Positions 46,247-55,215 of a DNA stretch of 64,000 nt are shown piece after piece. The notes beneath the pieces are model-generated. The model made no database searches and was not told the DNA's origin. It saw only the letters and a program-made list of their open reading frames with translations. Source of the stretch: Candidatus Phosphitivorax anaerolimi (lineage in GTDB: Bacteria; Desulfobacterota; Desulfomonilia; UBA1062); assembly GCA_001896555.1 (NCBI GenBank), contig MPOS01000002.1, forward strand, positions 141,371 to 205,370, in the 5' to 3' direction. Numbering within the stretch: position 1 is the stretch's first letter; the number at the start of each line of letters is the position of its first letter. Made by a program: the position numbers and the translations under genes.

Positions 46247-47194
46247 ATGATTACAGATCAGTTCAAAAGCATCACCCTTCAGCAGCTCGAGGCCCTGGTC
46301 GCCCTGGCGGAAGAACGGAGCTTCTCCGAGGCGGCAAAAAAGATGCTGCTCTCCCAGCCCTCCATGAGCAAGCACATCAAGAACCTCGAGATCTTTGTCA
46401 ACCGCCCGCTCATCAACCGCACCAAGACCGGTATATCGCTGACGCAGGAGGGCTCGATCCTCTACGGTTATGCCAAGAAGGTTCTGAGGCTCAGAGATGA
46501 GGCACGCGAGAAGATCCTCTCGCTTGAGGACACCGTATCGGGCCATGTCTTCGTCGGAACCAGCACGATCCCCTCGACCTACATCCTGCCCGCCGTGCTC
46601 GCGGGCCTGAGAAAAACCTATTCTGACATCCAGGCGCACATCCTCTCCAGCGACAGCGACGAGGTGATCGACATGGTGTTGGGCGGTCAGGTGGAGATCG
46701 GTTTTATCGGGAAAACCATTAATGACAGAAAACTTCACTGCGAGCCCGTCTGGGACGACGAGCTGATCCTGGTCGCCCCCAATGGCCACCGGATAGGCGA
46801 GCTCCGGGAGGCAAGCATCGAGGACATTCTCCATGAGCCGTTCATCCTCAGAGAAAAGGGCTCGGGCACCAGGTCGATTTTCGAGAGCTACCTGAACGAG
46901 CACGACCTGCCGCACCTGTCGCGATTTTCCGTATCCTGCGAGCTCGGATCGTCCGAAGCGGTGAAGGAGGCCGTGATTGCAGGCCTGGGCATATCCGTTC
47001 TCTCCATCCACGCAGTGAGGCGCGAGATCGGTCAGGGGCTTCTGACGCCAATACCGCTCAAGCCGCCCAGGATCCTGCGCAGCTTTTCCGTGATCTACCG
47101 GAAGCAGTTCGTTCCCCTGCCCCATCACCGTGCCTTTCTCGATTATGCAAAGGCATGGGACCCGCTCCGGCAGACATCCGGCTCCGGCGGGTGA
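46247..47194 (+). CDS. LysR family regulator, probably selenium-associated
   Basis: 315 residues from the ATG at 46247; the 24-residue upstream extension is hydrophobic and not conserved. The winged helix-turn-helix is LQQLEALVALAEERSFSEAAKKMLLSQPSMSKHIKNLE. The effector domain starts near residue 90 with GHVFVGTSTIPSTYILPAVLAGL. This resembles the LysR subgroup found with selenium genes in anaerobes. Divergent placement from selD, with a dyad between them, supports selD and perhaps itself as targets; control of the downstream Ldh2 gene is an alternative. Confidence 0.85.
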   Translation: MITDQFKSITLQQLEALVALAEERSFSEAAKKMLLSQPSMSKHIKNLEIFVNRPLINRTKTGISLTQEGSILYGYAKKVLRLRDEAREKILSLEDTVSGHVFVGTSTIPSTYILPAVLAGLRKTYSDIQAHILSSDSDEVIDMVLGGQVEIGFIGKTINDRKLHCEPVWDDELILVAPNGHRIGELREASIEDILHEPFILREKGSGTRSIFESYLNEHDLPHLSRFSVSCELGSSEAVKEAVIAGLGISVLSIHAVRREIGQGLLTPIPLKPPRILRSFSVIYRKQFVPLPHHRAFLDYAKAWDPLRQTSGSGG

Positions 47195-47342
47195 CCGGGC
47201 GGCCTGCCGCCCTCAAAGGTGGCGCCGCCGATGCAGGACATCTGCGGGCTCTCCATGAATATCCTCTTCACGAACCAGGAATCATCTGATATGAGAACCA
47301 TCCATGACTACAGCACCTTTTCCTATACAAGGAGACACCTCC

Positions 47343-48452
47343 ATGAGCACAACAGGCATCGTAAAGGTCGATCATCGTGAGCTCGAACGCTTCATGAAAC
47401 AGGGATTCATGGCACTCGGGGTTCCGGAAGAAGACGCCGGAACCTGCGCTTCCATACTCATAGAGTCGGACCTGCGCGGGGTCGAGTCGCACGGCATCGG
47501 CCGGTTCAAGATGTATGTAGACCGGATCAAAGACGGAATCCTCAAGCCTGTCACGAAAGAAACCGTGGTCAAAGAGACAGAGAATACCGCAGTGATCGAC
47601 GGGAACCACGGGATGGGCCACGTGATCGCCCACCGGGCCATGAGCCTTGCCATCGAAAAGGCCAGGAGGTGTAATGTCGGCATGGTGGGCGTGCGCAACA
47701 GCACCCACTTCGGCATCACCGGGTATTATCCCACCATGGCGGTCAGGGAGAATATGGCGGGCCTGGCGTTTTCCAATGCCAGACCGTCCGTGGCGCCCAC
47801 CTTCGGGGTCGAGCCAGTGATCGGCACCAATCCCATAAGCTTCGGCGCACCCTCGGATGAGGAATACCCCTTCCTTCTGGACATCGCCACCTCAACCACA
47901 CAGCGGGGCAAGATCGAGGTATACGCTCGGGAGGGCAAACCCACACCCAAGGGGCTCACCATCGACCGGGAGGGCAAGGAGCCCACAGACAGCAACGAGC
48001 TGCTCCAGACCCTGGTCAAGGGCACGGCTTCCCTGCTTCCCCTGGGCGGGGCCGGCGAGGAGCTGGGGGGGCATAAGGGCTACGGGCTGGGTGTCATGGT
48101 CGAGATCCTTTGCGCATCGTTCACCGGCGGGAGCTTCGGCAAGGCCCTGACCGGCTTCAATAACGGCAAGCCAGCTTTTCACCGGCTCGGCCACTTCTTC
48201 GTCGCCATCAACATCGAGAGTTTTGTTCCCCTGCCCGTGTTCCGGGGCATCACCGGCTCGATCATGCGGGAGATCAGAGAATCCGCGAAGATGCCGGGCA
48301 AGCAGAAGATCTATCTTGCAGGTGAGAAAGAGTTCGACATGATAAAGGTCCGTAAGAAAGAGGGCATACCCATCAATCCCCCGCTCCAGAAGATCATGAA
48401 AGACCTCGCTCAGGACCTCGGCTTGAAGGGTTTTGATTTCCCGTTCTTGTGA
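47343..48452 (+). CDS. Malate/L-lactate dehydrogenase family (Ldh2) oxidoreductase
   Basis: 369 residues from the ATG at 47343 behind AAGGAG. The protein belongs to the NAD(P)-dependent Ldh2/MDH2-type family, distinct from classical lactate dehydrogenases. Typical segments are SDLRGVESHGIGRF, NHGMGHVIAHRAM, VGMVGVRNSTHFGITGYY (catalytic His) and GTNPISFGAPSD. It reduces a 2-oxo acid or oxidises the 2-hydroxy acid; the substrate cannot be set. It is the first gene of a plus-strand run and overlaps the radical SAM gene by a few bases. Confidence 0.92.
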   Translation: MSTTGIVKVDHRELERFMKQGFMALGVPEEDAGTCASILIESDLRGVESHGIGRFKMYVDRIKDGILKPVTKETVVKETENTAVIDGNHGMGHVIAHRAMSLAIEKARRCNVGMVGVRNSTHFGITGYYPTMAVRENMAGLAFSNARPSVAPTFGVEPVIGTNPISFGAPSDEEYPFLLDIATSTTQRGKIEVYAREGKPTPKGLTIDREGKEPTDSNELLQTLVKGTASLLPLGGAGEELGGHKGYGLGVMVEILCASFTGGSFGKALTGFNNGKPAFHRLGHFFVAINIESFVPLPVFRGITGSIMREIRESAKMPGKQKIYLAGEKEFDMIKVRKKEGIPINPPLQKIMKDLAQDLGLKGFDFPFL

Positions 48453-49369
48453 TGATCCAGCCCCCCTACCGGACCTTCAGCTCCTTTTTGCGTGAACGTT
48501 TCGGGCAGAGGGTTCAGAAGATCACCCTGGATGCAGGGCTGAGCTGCCCCCACCGGGATAGTGCTAAGAGGGGCGGATGCATCTACTGCAACGCCCGCGG
48601 CTCGGGCACGGGCGCATTCTCGTGCGGGATCAGCCTGAAGAGCCAGATCGAGACCCAGATGGATGCCATGGCCAGGCGGTATAAGGCAAAGGCCTTCATC
48701 GCCTATTTTCAGTCATATTCCAACACCCATGCAGATATTTATACATTAAAAGCCCTCTACGACGCCATCCTGCCCTATACCCGGATCGTAGGGCTCGCCA
48801 TCGGCACCAGGCCGGATTGCATCGATGAAGACAAACTCAAGCTGATCAGCTCCTATGCCCCCGACCGCCTCGTATGGATGGAGTACGGCCTCCAGTCGGC
48901 CAGTGACCGGACACTGGAGCTCATCAACCGGGGCCACGACGTGGAGACCTTCTCCCGCGCGGTCGGGCTCACTTCGACCTTCGGCCTGCGGATCTGCGCC
49001 CACGTGATCATCGGCCTTCCCGGCGAAGACATGGACGACTTTCTCGCCACGGCCCGGCTGGTCTCCAGCCTTCCGGTGACCGACATCAAGATCCACATGC
49101 TCTACATCGCGAAAGGCACTTCACTCGAGCACCTCTACCGGGAAGGCCGGTATACGCCCATGGACCGGGAGTCCTACGCGCAGGCCGCAGCCTGCTTCAT
49201 CGCGCACCTGCGGGAAGACATCGTGGTGCAGCGCATCACCGGAGACCCCCATGAGGACGAGCTGGTTGCGCCGTCGTGGGTCTTGGACAAGAGGCAGGTG
49301 CTGGACGCCGTGCACCGGGAAATGGAGCGCAAAGGTCTGCGTCAGGGCAGCCGGTATTCCTCGTCATGA
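48449..49369 (+). CDS. TIGR01212-family radical SAM protein (YhcC-like)
   Basis: 306 residues. The 4Fe-4S cluster cysteines are in CPHRDSAKRGGCIYCNARG, the unusual C-x(n)-GGCxYC spacing of the YhcC group rather than classical CxxxCxxC. Core segments include FIAYFQSYSNTHAD, IVGLAIGTRPDCID, WMEYGLQSASDRTLELINRGH and AHVIIGLPGED. The reaction is not known. The start is GTG at 48449 or the next ATG, overlapping the Ldh2 stop; the 3' end overlaps the dus start as ATGA. Confidence 0.93.
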   Translation: MMIQPPYRTFSSFLRERFGQRVQKITLDAGLSCPHRDSAKRGGCIYCNARGSGTGAFSCGISLKSQIETQMDAMARRYKAKAFIAYFQSYSNTHADIYTLKALYDAILPYTRIVGLAIGTRPDCIDEDKLKLISSYAPDRLVWMEYGLQSASDRTLELINRGHDVETFSRAVGLTSTFGLRICAHVIIGLPGEDMDDFLATARLVSSLPVTDIKIHMLYIAKGTSLEHLYREGRYTPMDRESYAQAAACFIAHLREDIVVQRITGDPHEDELVAPSWVLDKRQVLDAVHREMERKGLRQGSRYSSS

Positions 49370-50322
49370 AGCTCTATGGTCTCGACCTTGTCCACGGGCT
49401 GCTGCTTGCGCCCCTCTCCGGCTACACCAGCTGGCCCATGCGCGTTCTTTCGAGGCGTTTCGGCGCAGAGCTGTGCTATACCGAGATGATCAGCGCAGAG
49501 GGCCTGCTCATGAATACGCGCAACACCCTGTCTCTCCTGAGGCGGCCCGCAGAGGACGCCCCGCTCGTGGCCCAGATCTTCACCACCTCTCCCCGCCATG
49601 CCGCGCATGCGGCGCGTATCATTGAGGATCAGGGCTTTAACGGCATCGATATCAACATGGGATGCCCGGTGAGAAAGGTCGTGAGCAAGGGAGCGGGCGC
49701 GGCGTTGATGCGCGATCTCCCCCTGGCTCAAAGCCTGGCCGATGCAGTGGTTGGTGCGGTGCGCATACCGGTGAGCGTGAAGATGCGTGCAGGATGGGAC
49801 AGCGGATCGATCAACGCCGTGGAGCTGGCAACAGCTCTCGAGAAAATCGGGGTCCATTGCATCATTCTCCATCCCAGGACCCGGGCGGATATGTACAAGG
49901 GGACCCCGCGGTGGGATCTCTTCGCCGACCTCAGGCAGAGCATATCCATTCCCGTGGTGGGCAGCGGCGACATCCGCTCAGCCTCCGACCTTGAGTGTCT
50001 CCGCACGCTGGGCTGCGACGCCTTCATGGTGGGCCGGTCCGCCGTGGGCAGGCCGTGGGTCTTCCGCGAGCTCTTAGGCGGAAGTGCACCTTCTATGGAT
50101 GAGCGCCGGGAGATCATGCTCGAACACCTGGACATGCTGGGCGCACTCTACGGCAGGGATAAGGCCGCGGCATTCATGAAGAAGTTCATTTCCGGATATG
50201 TCCGGGGGCTTCAGGGGGCATCCATTTTCCGCAACCTTGCCTGCGCTGCGCTAACCTTCGAGGATCTGAAGGAAATGATAAAGGCCTTGCCAGCCAGCCT
50301 GGTTTCTGTTATCAAGGAATGA
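49366..50322 (+). CDS. dus: tRNA-dihydrouridine synthase
   Basis: 318 residues from an ATG overlapping the previous stop; an in-frame upstream start would add 30 residues inside that gene. Dus reduces uridines in tRNA using FMN and NADPH. Landmarks are LLLAPLSGYTSWPMR, YTEMISAEGLL, GIDINMGCPVRKVVSKGAGAAL (catalytic Cys), VSVKMRAGWD, ILHPRTRADMYKG and VVGSGDI. Which Dus subtype it is cannot be decided here. Confidence 0.94.
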   Translation: MKLYGLDLVHGLLLAPLSGYTSWPMRVLSRRFGAELCYTEMISAEGLLMNTRNTLSLLRRPAEDAPLVAQIFTTSPRHAAHAARIIEDQGFNGIDINMGCPVRKVVSKGAGAALMRDLPLAQSLADAVVGAVRIPVSVKMRAGWDSGSINAVELATALEKIGVHCIILHPRTRADMYKGTPRWDLFADLRQSISIPVVGSGDIRSASDLECLRTLGCDAFMVGRSAVGRPWVFRELLGGSAPSMDERREIMLEHLDMLGALYGRDKAAAFMKKFISGYVRGLQGASIFRNLACAALTFEDLKEMIKALPASLVSVIKE

Positions 50323-50346
50323 AACCTTACCGACAAGTTCTTTCAG

Positions 50347-51123
50347 ATGATGGGGCAGCTAAGAGATTACATCAGAGAGACCATGTTTTGTCTTGCCCTC
50401 GCAGCCATGGTGGGCATGCCAGCCGCAAACGCATTCTCCCTCGACCTTGAGCTTGCCGACAATCCTACGGCCTATCTGGTGAACAAGGCGCGGGAAAAAA
50501 GGATCCTGCTCATAGGCACCCATCACCGCAACGACTACATCCACGAGGTGATCGCAAACTCGCTCCCCACCCTGGCCGAGCATGCAAAGATCAACACACT
50601 CTTCGTGGAGATCCCCAGCTCCCAGCAACCGAACATCGAACGGTTTCGCAGCGGGCTCATCGAGGCCGACGGCATCTGGATACACAGCATCGTGACCTCG
50701 CCCAGCTTCCTCAATATCCTCAATCAGGCCCGGGACCTGGGCATGAATATCATTGCCATGGATGCGGATGTCCCTTCAACGGTCAACCGGGACAAGTGGA
50801 TGTCTGAAAAGGTGATCACCTACATGGAGCAGCACCCGGACGAAAAGGCCATCGTGTTCGTAGGTGCCCGCCACGTTCTGAAAGGCCTTGAGTGGGCATT
50901 TTCCCATACTCCTACCTTGGCCGACCATCTGAGCACCTACGATACCTTCTCGGTGGTGCCCTGGCCGGACAGTGTTGATGTGGACCAGGCGGTGGCCATG
51001 GACATCACCCCCACGAAATTCGAGGGCGTGAACCTTCCCCTGCTCAGGGCCATGAACCTCAAGCCCCATGTCACGATCATCACCGTAGCGGACGGGGTCA
51101 TCCTGCTTCCCAAGGCCAGGTAG
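50347..51123 (+). CDS. Periplasmic ChaN/EreA/TraB-like protein, function unknown
   Basis: 258 residues with a hydrophobic N-terminus (MFCLALAAMVGMPAANAFS) that looks like a signal peptide; the exact start (50347 or the ATG at 50383) is uncertain. The body begins with RILLIGTHHRNDYIHEVI and has an acidic TLFVEIPSS, then IIAMDADVPSTVNRD and IVFVGARHVLKGL. This alternation of GTxH, E and GxxH motifs resembles the ChaN/EreA/TraB-PrgY superfamily of putative metal-dependent hydrolases. It follows dus by 24 bases. Confidence 0.6.
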   Translation: MMGQLRDYIRETMFCLALAAMVGMPAANAFSLDLELADNPTAYLVNKAREKRILLIGTHHRNDYIHEVIANSLPTLAEHAKINTLFVEIPSSQQPNIERFRSGLIEADGIWIHSIVTSPSFLNILNQARDLGMNIIAMDADVPSTVNRDKWMSEKVITYMEQHPDEKAIVFVGARHVLKGLEWAFSHTPTLADHLSTYDTFSVVPWPDSVDVDQAVAMDITPTKFEGVNLPLLRAMNLKPHVTIITVADGVILLPKAR

Positions 51124-51212
51124 TCTCCTTAGCTCTCCATACCTTCACCGGCACACGGCATCTTCATGTTCCTCCATTGATTTCAGTTGCGTATGGGGAT
51201 ATATACAGTTTC

Positions 51213-51800
51213 ATGCCAAACCTGTTCATTGGAGAAGATCCCAAGCTGGAAGCGGTATACGAAGAAGTGCCCGCAGCGGGCATGTGCGCCGTCATCACCC
51301 ATCCGCACTCTCTGATGGGCGGCAGCATGGACAACAACGTGGTCATGGCCGCCTGGGACACGGTGCTCGGGCGGGGCTACTCCGCCCTTCGCTTCAATTT
51401 CCGCGGTGTAGGGAGGAGCGGGGGCTCCTTCGATGATGGCGTCGGAGAGGTGAGAGATCTGGCTACCGTGGTGAACTTCATAGACTATCCGGTCATCATC
51501 GTAGGCTACTCGTTTGGCTCGTGGGTTGCGGCAAATTTCCTGCAGGAGGTGGATGTGCCCTGCATCTTCATATCTCCTCCCACCTCCATGTTCCCCTTCC
51601 CCTCCCTGAAGGGCTTGAACGTCTGGGCAGCGGTGGGCTCCCGCGACCAGTTCTGCGACCGCTCCGAGCTGGAACACATTCTGGACAAGGAGCGCATCAG
51701 AATCATCGAAGGGGTCGACCATTTCTGGTTCGGAAGTGAAGAGCCGCTGAAGCTCTACCTGGGGAAAAAGCTCGACCTCATCCGCTCCATCTCCTACTAA
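51213..51800 (+). CDS. Alpha/beta hydrolase
   Basis: 195 residues from the ATG at 51213; a TTG at 51177 would add 12 residues and neither has a strong ribosome site. The small alpha/beta fold has strand-loop HPHSLMGGSMDNNVV, FNFRGVGRSGGSFDDG, the nucleophile elbow VGYSFGSW, an acid in VGSRDQFCD and the histidine in GVDHFWFG. It is similar to small dienelactone-hydrolase-like or UPF-type bacterial hydrolases. Substrate unknown. Confidence 0.85.
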   Translation: MPNLFIGEDPKLEAVYEEVPAAGMCAVITHPHSLMGGSMDNNVVMAAWDTVLGRGYSALRFNFRGVGRSGGSFDDGVGEVRDLATVVNFIDYPVIIVGYSFGSWVAANFLQEVDVPCIFISPPTSMFPFPSLKGLNVWAAVGSRDQFCDRSELEHILDKERIRIIEGVDHFWFGSEEPLKLYLGKKLDLIRSISY

Positions 51801-52122
51801 AAAACGTATTTTCCCGCAGAACCCTCTTTCCGGACTTTTTTTCTCAAGCGATACCCCTACCGTACGGTTTGCGGTGTTTACTAGGATAACCGCTGTCTGT
51901 ATTCATTCTTAGAAAGGCTTAAAAGTCATACCTTGCCGCCGGCCTACCGCCCTCGAACACCGGTATCCCTTACATCCGGAATGTCCTGTCCTCGCAGATT
52001 ACGCTGATCGCTGATGAAACCAGGTTCGTTCCCGCGGAGAAGTTACTTAAGGATCACCGATACTTCTCCTTCCAGAGCCTGGTCAATGTCAAGGGATCGC
52101 CCTGAGTCATGGCAGGCAGGCG
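51801..52122. other. Intergenic region after the hydrolase
   Basis: No convincing gene. A T-run follows CTTTCCGGA near 51825-51843 but lacks a good stem. A CGCAGATTACGCTGATCGC stretch near 51994-52013 resembles low-complexity repeats seen before mobile small genes, but only one copy is present. Confidence 0.35.
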
Positions 52123-52359
52123 CTAGCGCCTCGTGCGGCCTCTCTCCAGGCGCCTTCGGAAGGCCTCGATGATGAGGTTCGCGCTGAAGACGCCGATGTA
52201 GATGAATACGCTGGTGCCCGCCCTGGAACTCATGAGCCCTGGCTGCACGTAGTCAATCATGAACACGATGCCGATGGCCGCCACGAGAGAAACGATAGCG
52301 GATATCAACAGGAACGTGAAATCGAACCCGAACAGCCCCATTCTCCCCCCATGATACAA
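52123..52359 (-). CDS. Small two-helix membrane protein, unknown
   Basis: 78 residues, or 72 from a second ATG at 52341. Two hydrophobic helices, FLLISAIVSLVAAIGIVFMI and SVFIYIGVFSANLIIEAF, are followed by a strongly basic tail (RRRLERGRTRR) that should stay in the cytosol. I do not recognise a family. It is downstream of the BON gene on the same strand with an 82-base gap. Confidence 0.6.
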   Translation of the reverse strand: MYHGGRMGLFGFDFTFLLISAIVSLVAAIGIVFMIDYVQPGLMSSRAGTSVFIYIGVFSANLIIEAFRRRLERGRTRR

Positions 52360-52441
52360 GTAATCAGGTTTTTATGCAGTATATCCGCGCCGGCCTTCTG
52401 CTGCAAGGGGCAAACCGCACCACTGAAGCAGCCGTTCTTAT

Positions 52442-53116
52442 TCAGATGACGACCAGATAGTTGTTTACATCCCTGACGCCTGAGGTGATTTCCGCGATCT
52501 TTTCAGCCGTAAGAAGCGCATGGTGATTGTGGACTGTGCCGCTCAAGGTGACGATACCGTCCTTGACGTGGACATTGATCAGGCTAATGTCGAGGAGTGC
52601 ATCGTTCTCAAAGGCCTTTAGGATCTGACAGGCGATCTCTTCATCAGGAACCGTTCTGGCCGGATCCACCTTGAGCAAGTTTCTTACATCCAGTACGCCC
52701 CTGATGTTCTCGGCGATTCTGGCGGCCATGGTCTTCTGCCAGAGTGAATCGACTGTGCCTTGAAGGGTTACCGCGCCTCCCTCGACCGTTACACCAACCT
52801 TCCCGGAGTCGATGTGAGGGCTCCATTCAAGGGCGTTCCTGATATGCGAGGCGATATCGTCATCACCCGGTGCCTCACCTCCGGCGGGAGGGCTTACTGC
52901 AAGACGGTTGTCCACAAAGCTGACCCCGGCGATGGAATACACATCCTCCTCGGCGTAGGACCTGTCAGAACAGGTGGGCACCCTGCCCGTGAGAACTACC
53001 TTGCCGTCGGATATGTTCACGTCGATACCCGACTCATCGATGCGGTCGTCCCATAAAAGCCGGGAATGCACATCATCTATGATTTCCTCTGAAGTTCTCT
53101 GAACCGTCTGCACCAT
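52442..53116 (-). CDS. BON-domain protein (three BON repeats)
   Basis: 224 residues built from three tandem BON domains, about residues 8-75, 84-150 and 155-224. Each has an initial helix and a GTV-type strand: VNISDGKVVLTGRVP, VTVEGGAVTLQGTVD, VHVKDGIVTLSGTVH. BON domains bind phospholipid and occur in osmotic and envelope-stress proteins. No signal peptide is visible, unlike OsmY, so it may act in the cytosol or at the inner membrane face. It is divergent from the FemAB-like gene. Confidence 0.9.
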   Translation of the reverse strand: MVQTVQRTSEEIIDDVHSRLLWDDRIDESGIDVNISDGKVVLTGRVPTCSDRSYAEEDVYSIAGVSFVDNRLAVSPPAGGEAPGDDDIASHIRNALEWSPHIDSGKVGVTVEGGAVTLQGTVDSLWQKTMAARIAENIRGVLDVRNLLKVDPARTVPDEEIACQILKAFENDALLDISLINVHVKDGIVTLSGTVHNHHALLTAEKIAEITSGVRDVNNYLVVI

Positions 53117-53273
53117 GTCACGATCCCCCCGGTTTTTTCACAGCAGATGGTATGAAAGTTATGTTAATACCGACCGGATTTGTTCTCAAGAAATCAGGAG
53201 AAACCGCCCCTGGTCATCTACTGTCACGGCACCGGCCATTCCCGCACGTATTGAGATAAGGCCGGTGAACCAT

Positions 53274-54293
53274 ATGAAAATTACTATGGAGAGCAGAACA
53301 TTATCTGAAGGGTATGGGCATACCTCAGAAGAGATACCCCAGGCCGATTCCATTTTCCAGCAGCCCTACTGGCTCGAAGCCGTAGCTCCAGGACAGTGGG
53401 GTGCTGTGGTGGTTTCCAGCGGCGGGCACATCGTGGCACGTCTTCCATATGTCATGTGCAAAGAGTTCGGGCTCACCCGGCTGATTATGCCCAAGCTCAC
53501 GAAATTTCTCGGGCCCTGGATCTCTCCTGCAACCGGAAAGTACGCCAGCGAGCTTGCCAGACAGAAAGATCTCATGTTCGGTCTCATCGAGCAGCTGCCG
53601 CGGTTCGACTCCTTTGCACAGAACTTTCACTATTCCATAACCAACTGGCTTCCCTTTTACTGGAAAGGATTTTCGCAAACCACCCGATACTCCTATGTCC
53701 TGAATGATATTCATGACGAGGAAAAGCTCTGGTCCGAGCTGCAGGGAAACATCCGCAGGGAGATCCGCAAGGCCTCAAAGCAGGTGGAAGTGCGCGACGA
53801 TCTGGGGATCGATTCATTCCTCGCACTCAACAGAAAGACCTTTGCCAGACAGGGAATGTCCCTCCCCTATTCCCGCGAGCTGGTTCTCAGAATCGATACC
53901 GTGCTCGGACAGAGAAACCAGCGCAAAATTTTCTTTGCCGTGGACACAAAAGACAGGATCCATGCAGCGCTGTACCTGATCTGGGACAGTGATTCCGCGT
54001 TCTATCTCATGGGAGGCGCAGACCCCGATCTCCGCAACAGCGGGAGCAGCAGCCTTCTCATGTGGGAGGCGATCCGGTTTTCTTCCACGGTAACCAGGAG
54101 GTTCGACTTCGAAGGGTCCATGCTGGAGCCTATCGAACGATTTTTCCGCGGCTTCGGCGCCAGACAGCAGCCTTTCTTCACCATCACATCCATGTCCCGG
54201 CGCATGCGATGGTACTCCCTGTACCTCGATATTACCGAGCGGGTATCCAATATCCTGAGGCATCGGCTGATCGCCCTCCCTGCCCGGTCATAA
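53274..54293 (+). CDS. FemAB/GNAT-like acyltransferase
   Basis: 339 residues from the ATG at 53274; an upstream open frame overlaps the BON gene on the other strand. The pattern is that of the FemAB-related double-GNAT family: FQQPYWLEAVAPGQWGAVVV, LIMPKLTKFLGPWISP, NIRREIRKASKQVEV and a C-terminal HAALYLIWDSDSAFYLMGG, DFEGSMLEPIERFFRGFGA. Such enzymes ligate an acyl or aminoacyl group in cell-wall or exopolysaccharide synthesis. The neighbouring DUF374 acyltransferase supports an envelope role. Confidence 0.75.
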   Translation: MKITMESRTLSEGYGHTSEEIPQADSIFQQPYWLEAVAPGQWGAVVVSSGGHIVARLPYVMCKEFGLTRLIMPKLTKFLGPWISPATGKYASELARQKDLMFGLIEQLPRFDSFAQNFHYSITNWLPFYWKGFSQTTRYSYVLNDIHDEEKLWSELQGNIRREIRKASKQVEVRDDLGIDSFLALNRKTFARQGMSLPYSRELVLRIDTVLGQRNQRKIFFAVDTKDRIHAALYLIWDSDSAFYLMGGADPDLRNSGSSSLLMWEAIRFSSTVTRRFDFEGSMLEPIERFFRGFGARQQPFFTITSMSRRMRWYSLYLDITERVSNILRHRLIALPARS

Positions 54294-54368
54294 CGCATCA
54301 AAGAAGCTCTTGCATGCAACGAAATATCGGTATAGAGATAAGGCTCGGGCGATACATGAGGGGCATGG

Positions 54369-54382
54369 GCTCCTGCAGGAGC
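54369..54382. repeat. Perfect 14-bp palindrome upstream of the DUF374 gene
   Basis: GCTCCTGCAGGAGC reads the same on both strands. It lies 50 bases before the acyltransferase start, where a repressor site could be. A single copy was seen. Confidence 0.3.
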
Positions 54383-54431
54383 ACGGTGCGTAACATCCCA
54401 GAAAAGGAATGCGAGCCCGTCTCCGGATAAC

Positions 54432-55124
54432 ATGGGAAAAAAGGCGCGCATCATTCTCTACCGGTATATCTTCCCCTATACAGGGCTGTTCTTGGTGAAG
54501 GCCCTGTCTTCGACATACCGGCTCAGAATCATCGACTCAGAGAACGAGAGCTCTGTCCTGGACAGAGACGGGAGCATCATCTATGCCTCGTGGCACCAGC
54601 GGTTTTTCCCCGGGATAACCTTCTTTGCCCGGCGCAAGCCCATTGCCATTCTCATCAGCCAGAGCCGTGACGGTGAGTTCATTTCCCATATCGTCAACAT
54701 CCTCGGCTGGTGCCCGGTACGCGGCTCCTCCTCCCGGGGAGGGAGTGAAGGACTGAAGCAGATCAAAGATCTCTCCTTAAGAGGATACAAGATCGGCCAT
54801 ATCGTGGACGGCCCCAAAGGTCCCTTCGGGGTTGTCAAACCGGGGCTGCTCAGGATCGCACAGGTGTCCGGCAAGGCCATCGTCCCGACCATAACGTCTT
54901 CGGAGAACCCATGGATCTTCCGCAGCTGGGACCGGTTCATGGTGCCCAGGCCCTTTTCCCGCGTAGTCATCAGATTCGGCCCCGCGTTCTATGTCCCCCC
55001 CGATCTGGAGGGAGACGATTTCGAAAGGCACCGGCTCATGATCGAACAGAGCATGAAGGAACTCTACGAAGATACTGACCGGATCTGGTCGGATGAGGCC
55101 CGGAAGCGGGAGATTTTTACCTAG
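54432..55124 (+). CDS. DUF374 lysophospholipid acyltransferase-like protein
   Basis: 230 residues with the DUF374 pattern: IIYASWHQRFFPGITFF (the His of the acyltransferase HX4D-like site), ISQSRDGEFISHI, RGSSSRGGSEGLKQI, HIVDGPKGPFGVVKPG and VIRFGPAFYVPP. Family members acylate a lipid such as a lipid A precursor at the inner membrane. The start MGKKARIILYRYIFP gives an amphipathic membrane-associated N-terminus. It is 138 bases downstream of the FemAB-like gene. Confidence 0.85.
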   Translation: MGKKARIILYRYIFPYTGLFLVKALSSTYRLRIIDSENESSVLDRDGSIIYASWHQRFFPGITFFARRKPIAILISQSRDGEFISHIVNILGWCPVRGSSSRGGSEGLKQIKDLSLRGYKIGHIVDGPKGPFGVVKPGLLRIAQVSGKAIVPTITSSENPWIFRSWDRFMVPRPFSRVVIRFGPAFYVPPDLEGDDFERHRLMIEQSMKELYEDTDRIWSDEARKREIFT

Positions 55125-55215
55125 AGCGGTTCTCGACACCCCGCCCTGCAGTGAATATTCTTATTCTTAGCCGCTTAAATCCGGCGGCGAGTACAGGATC
55201 AAAAAAGGGCCGGAC

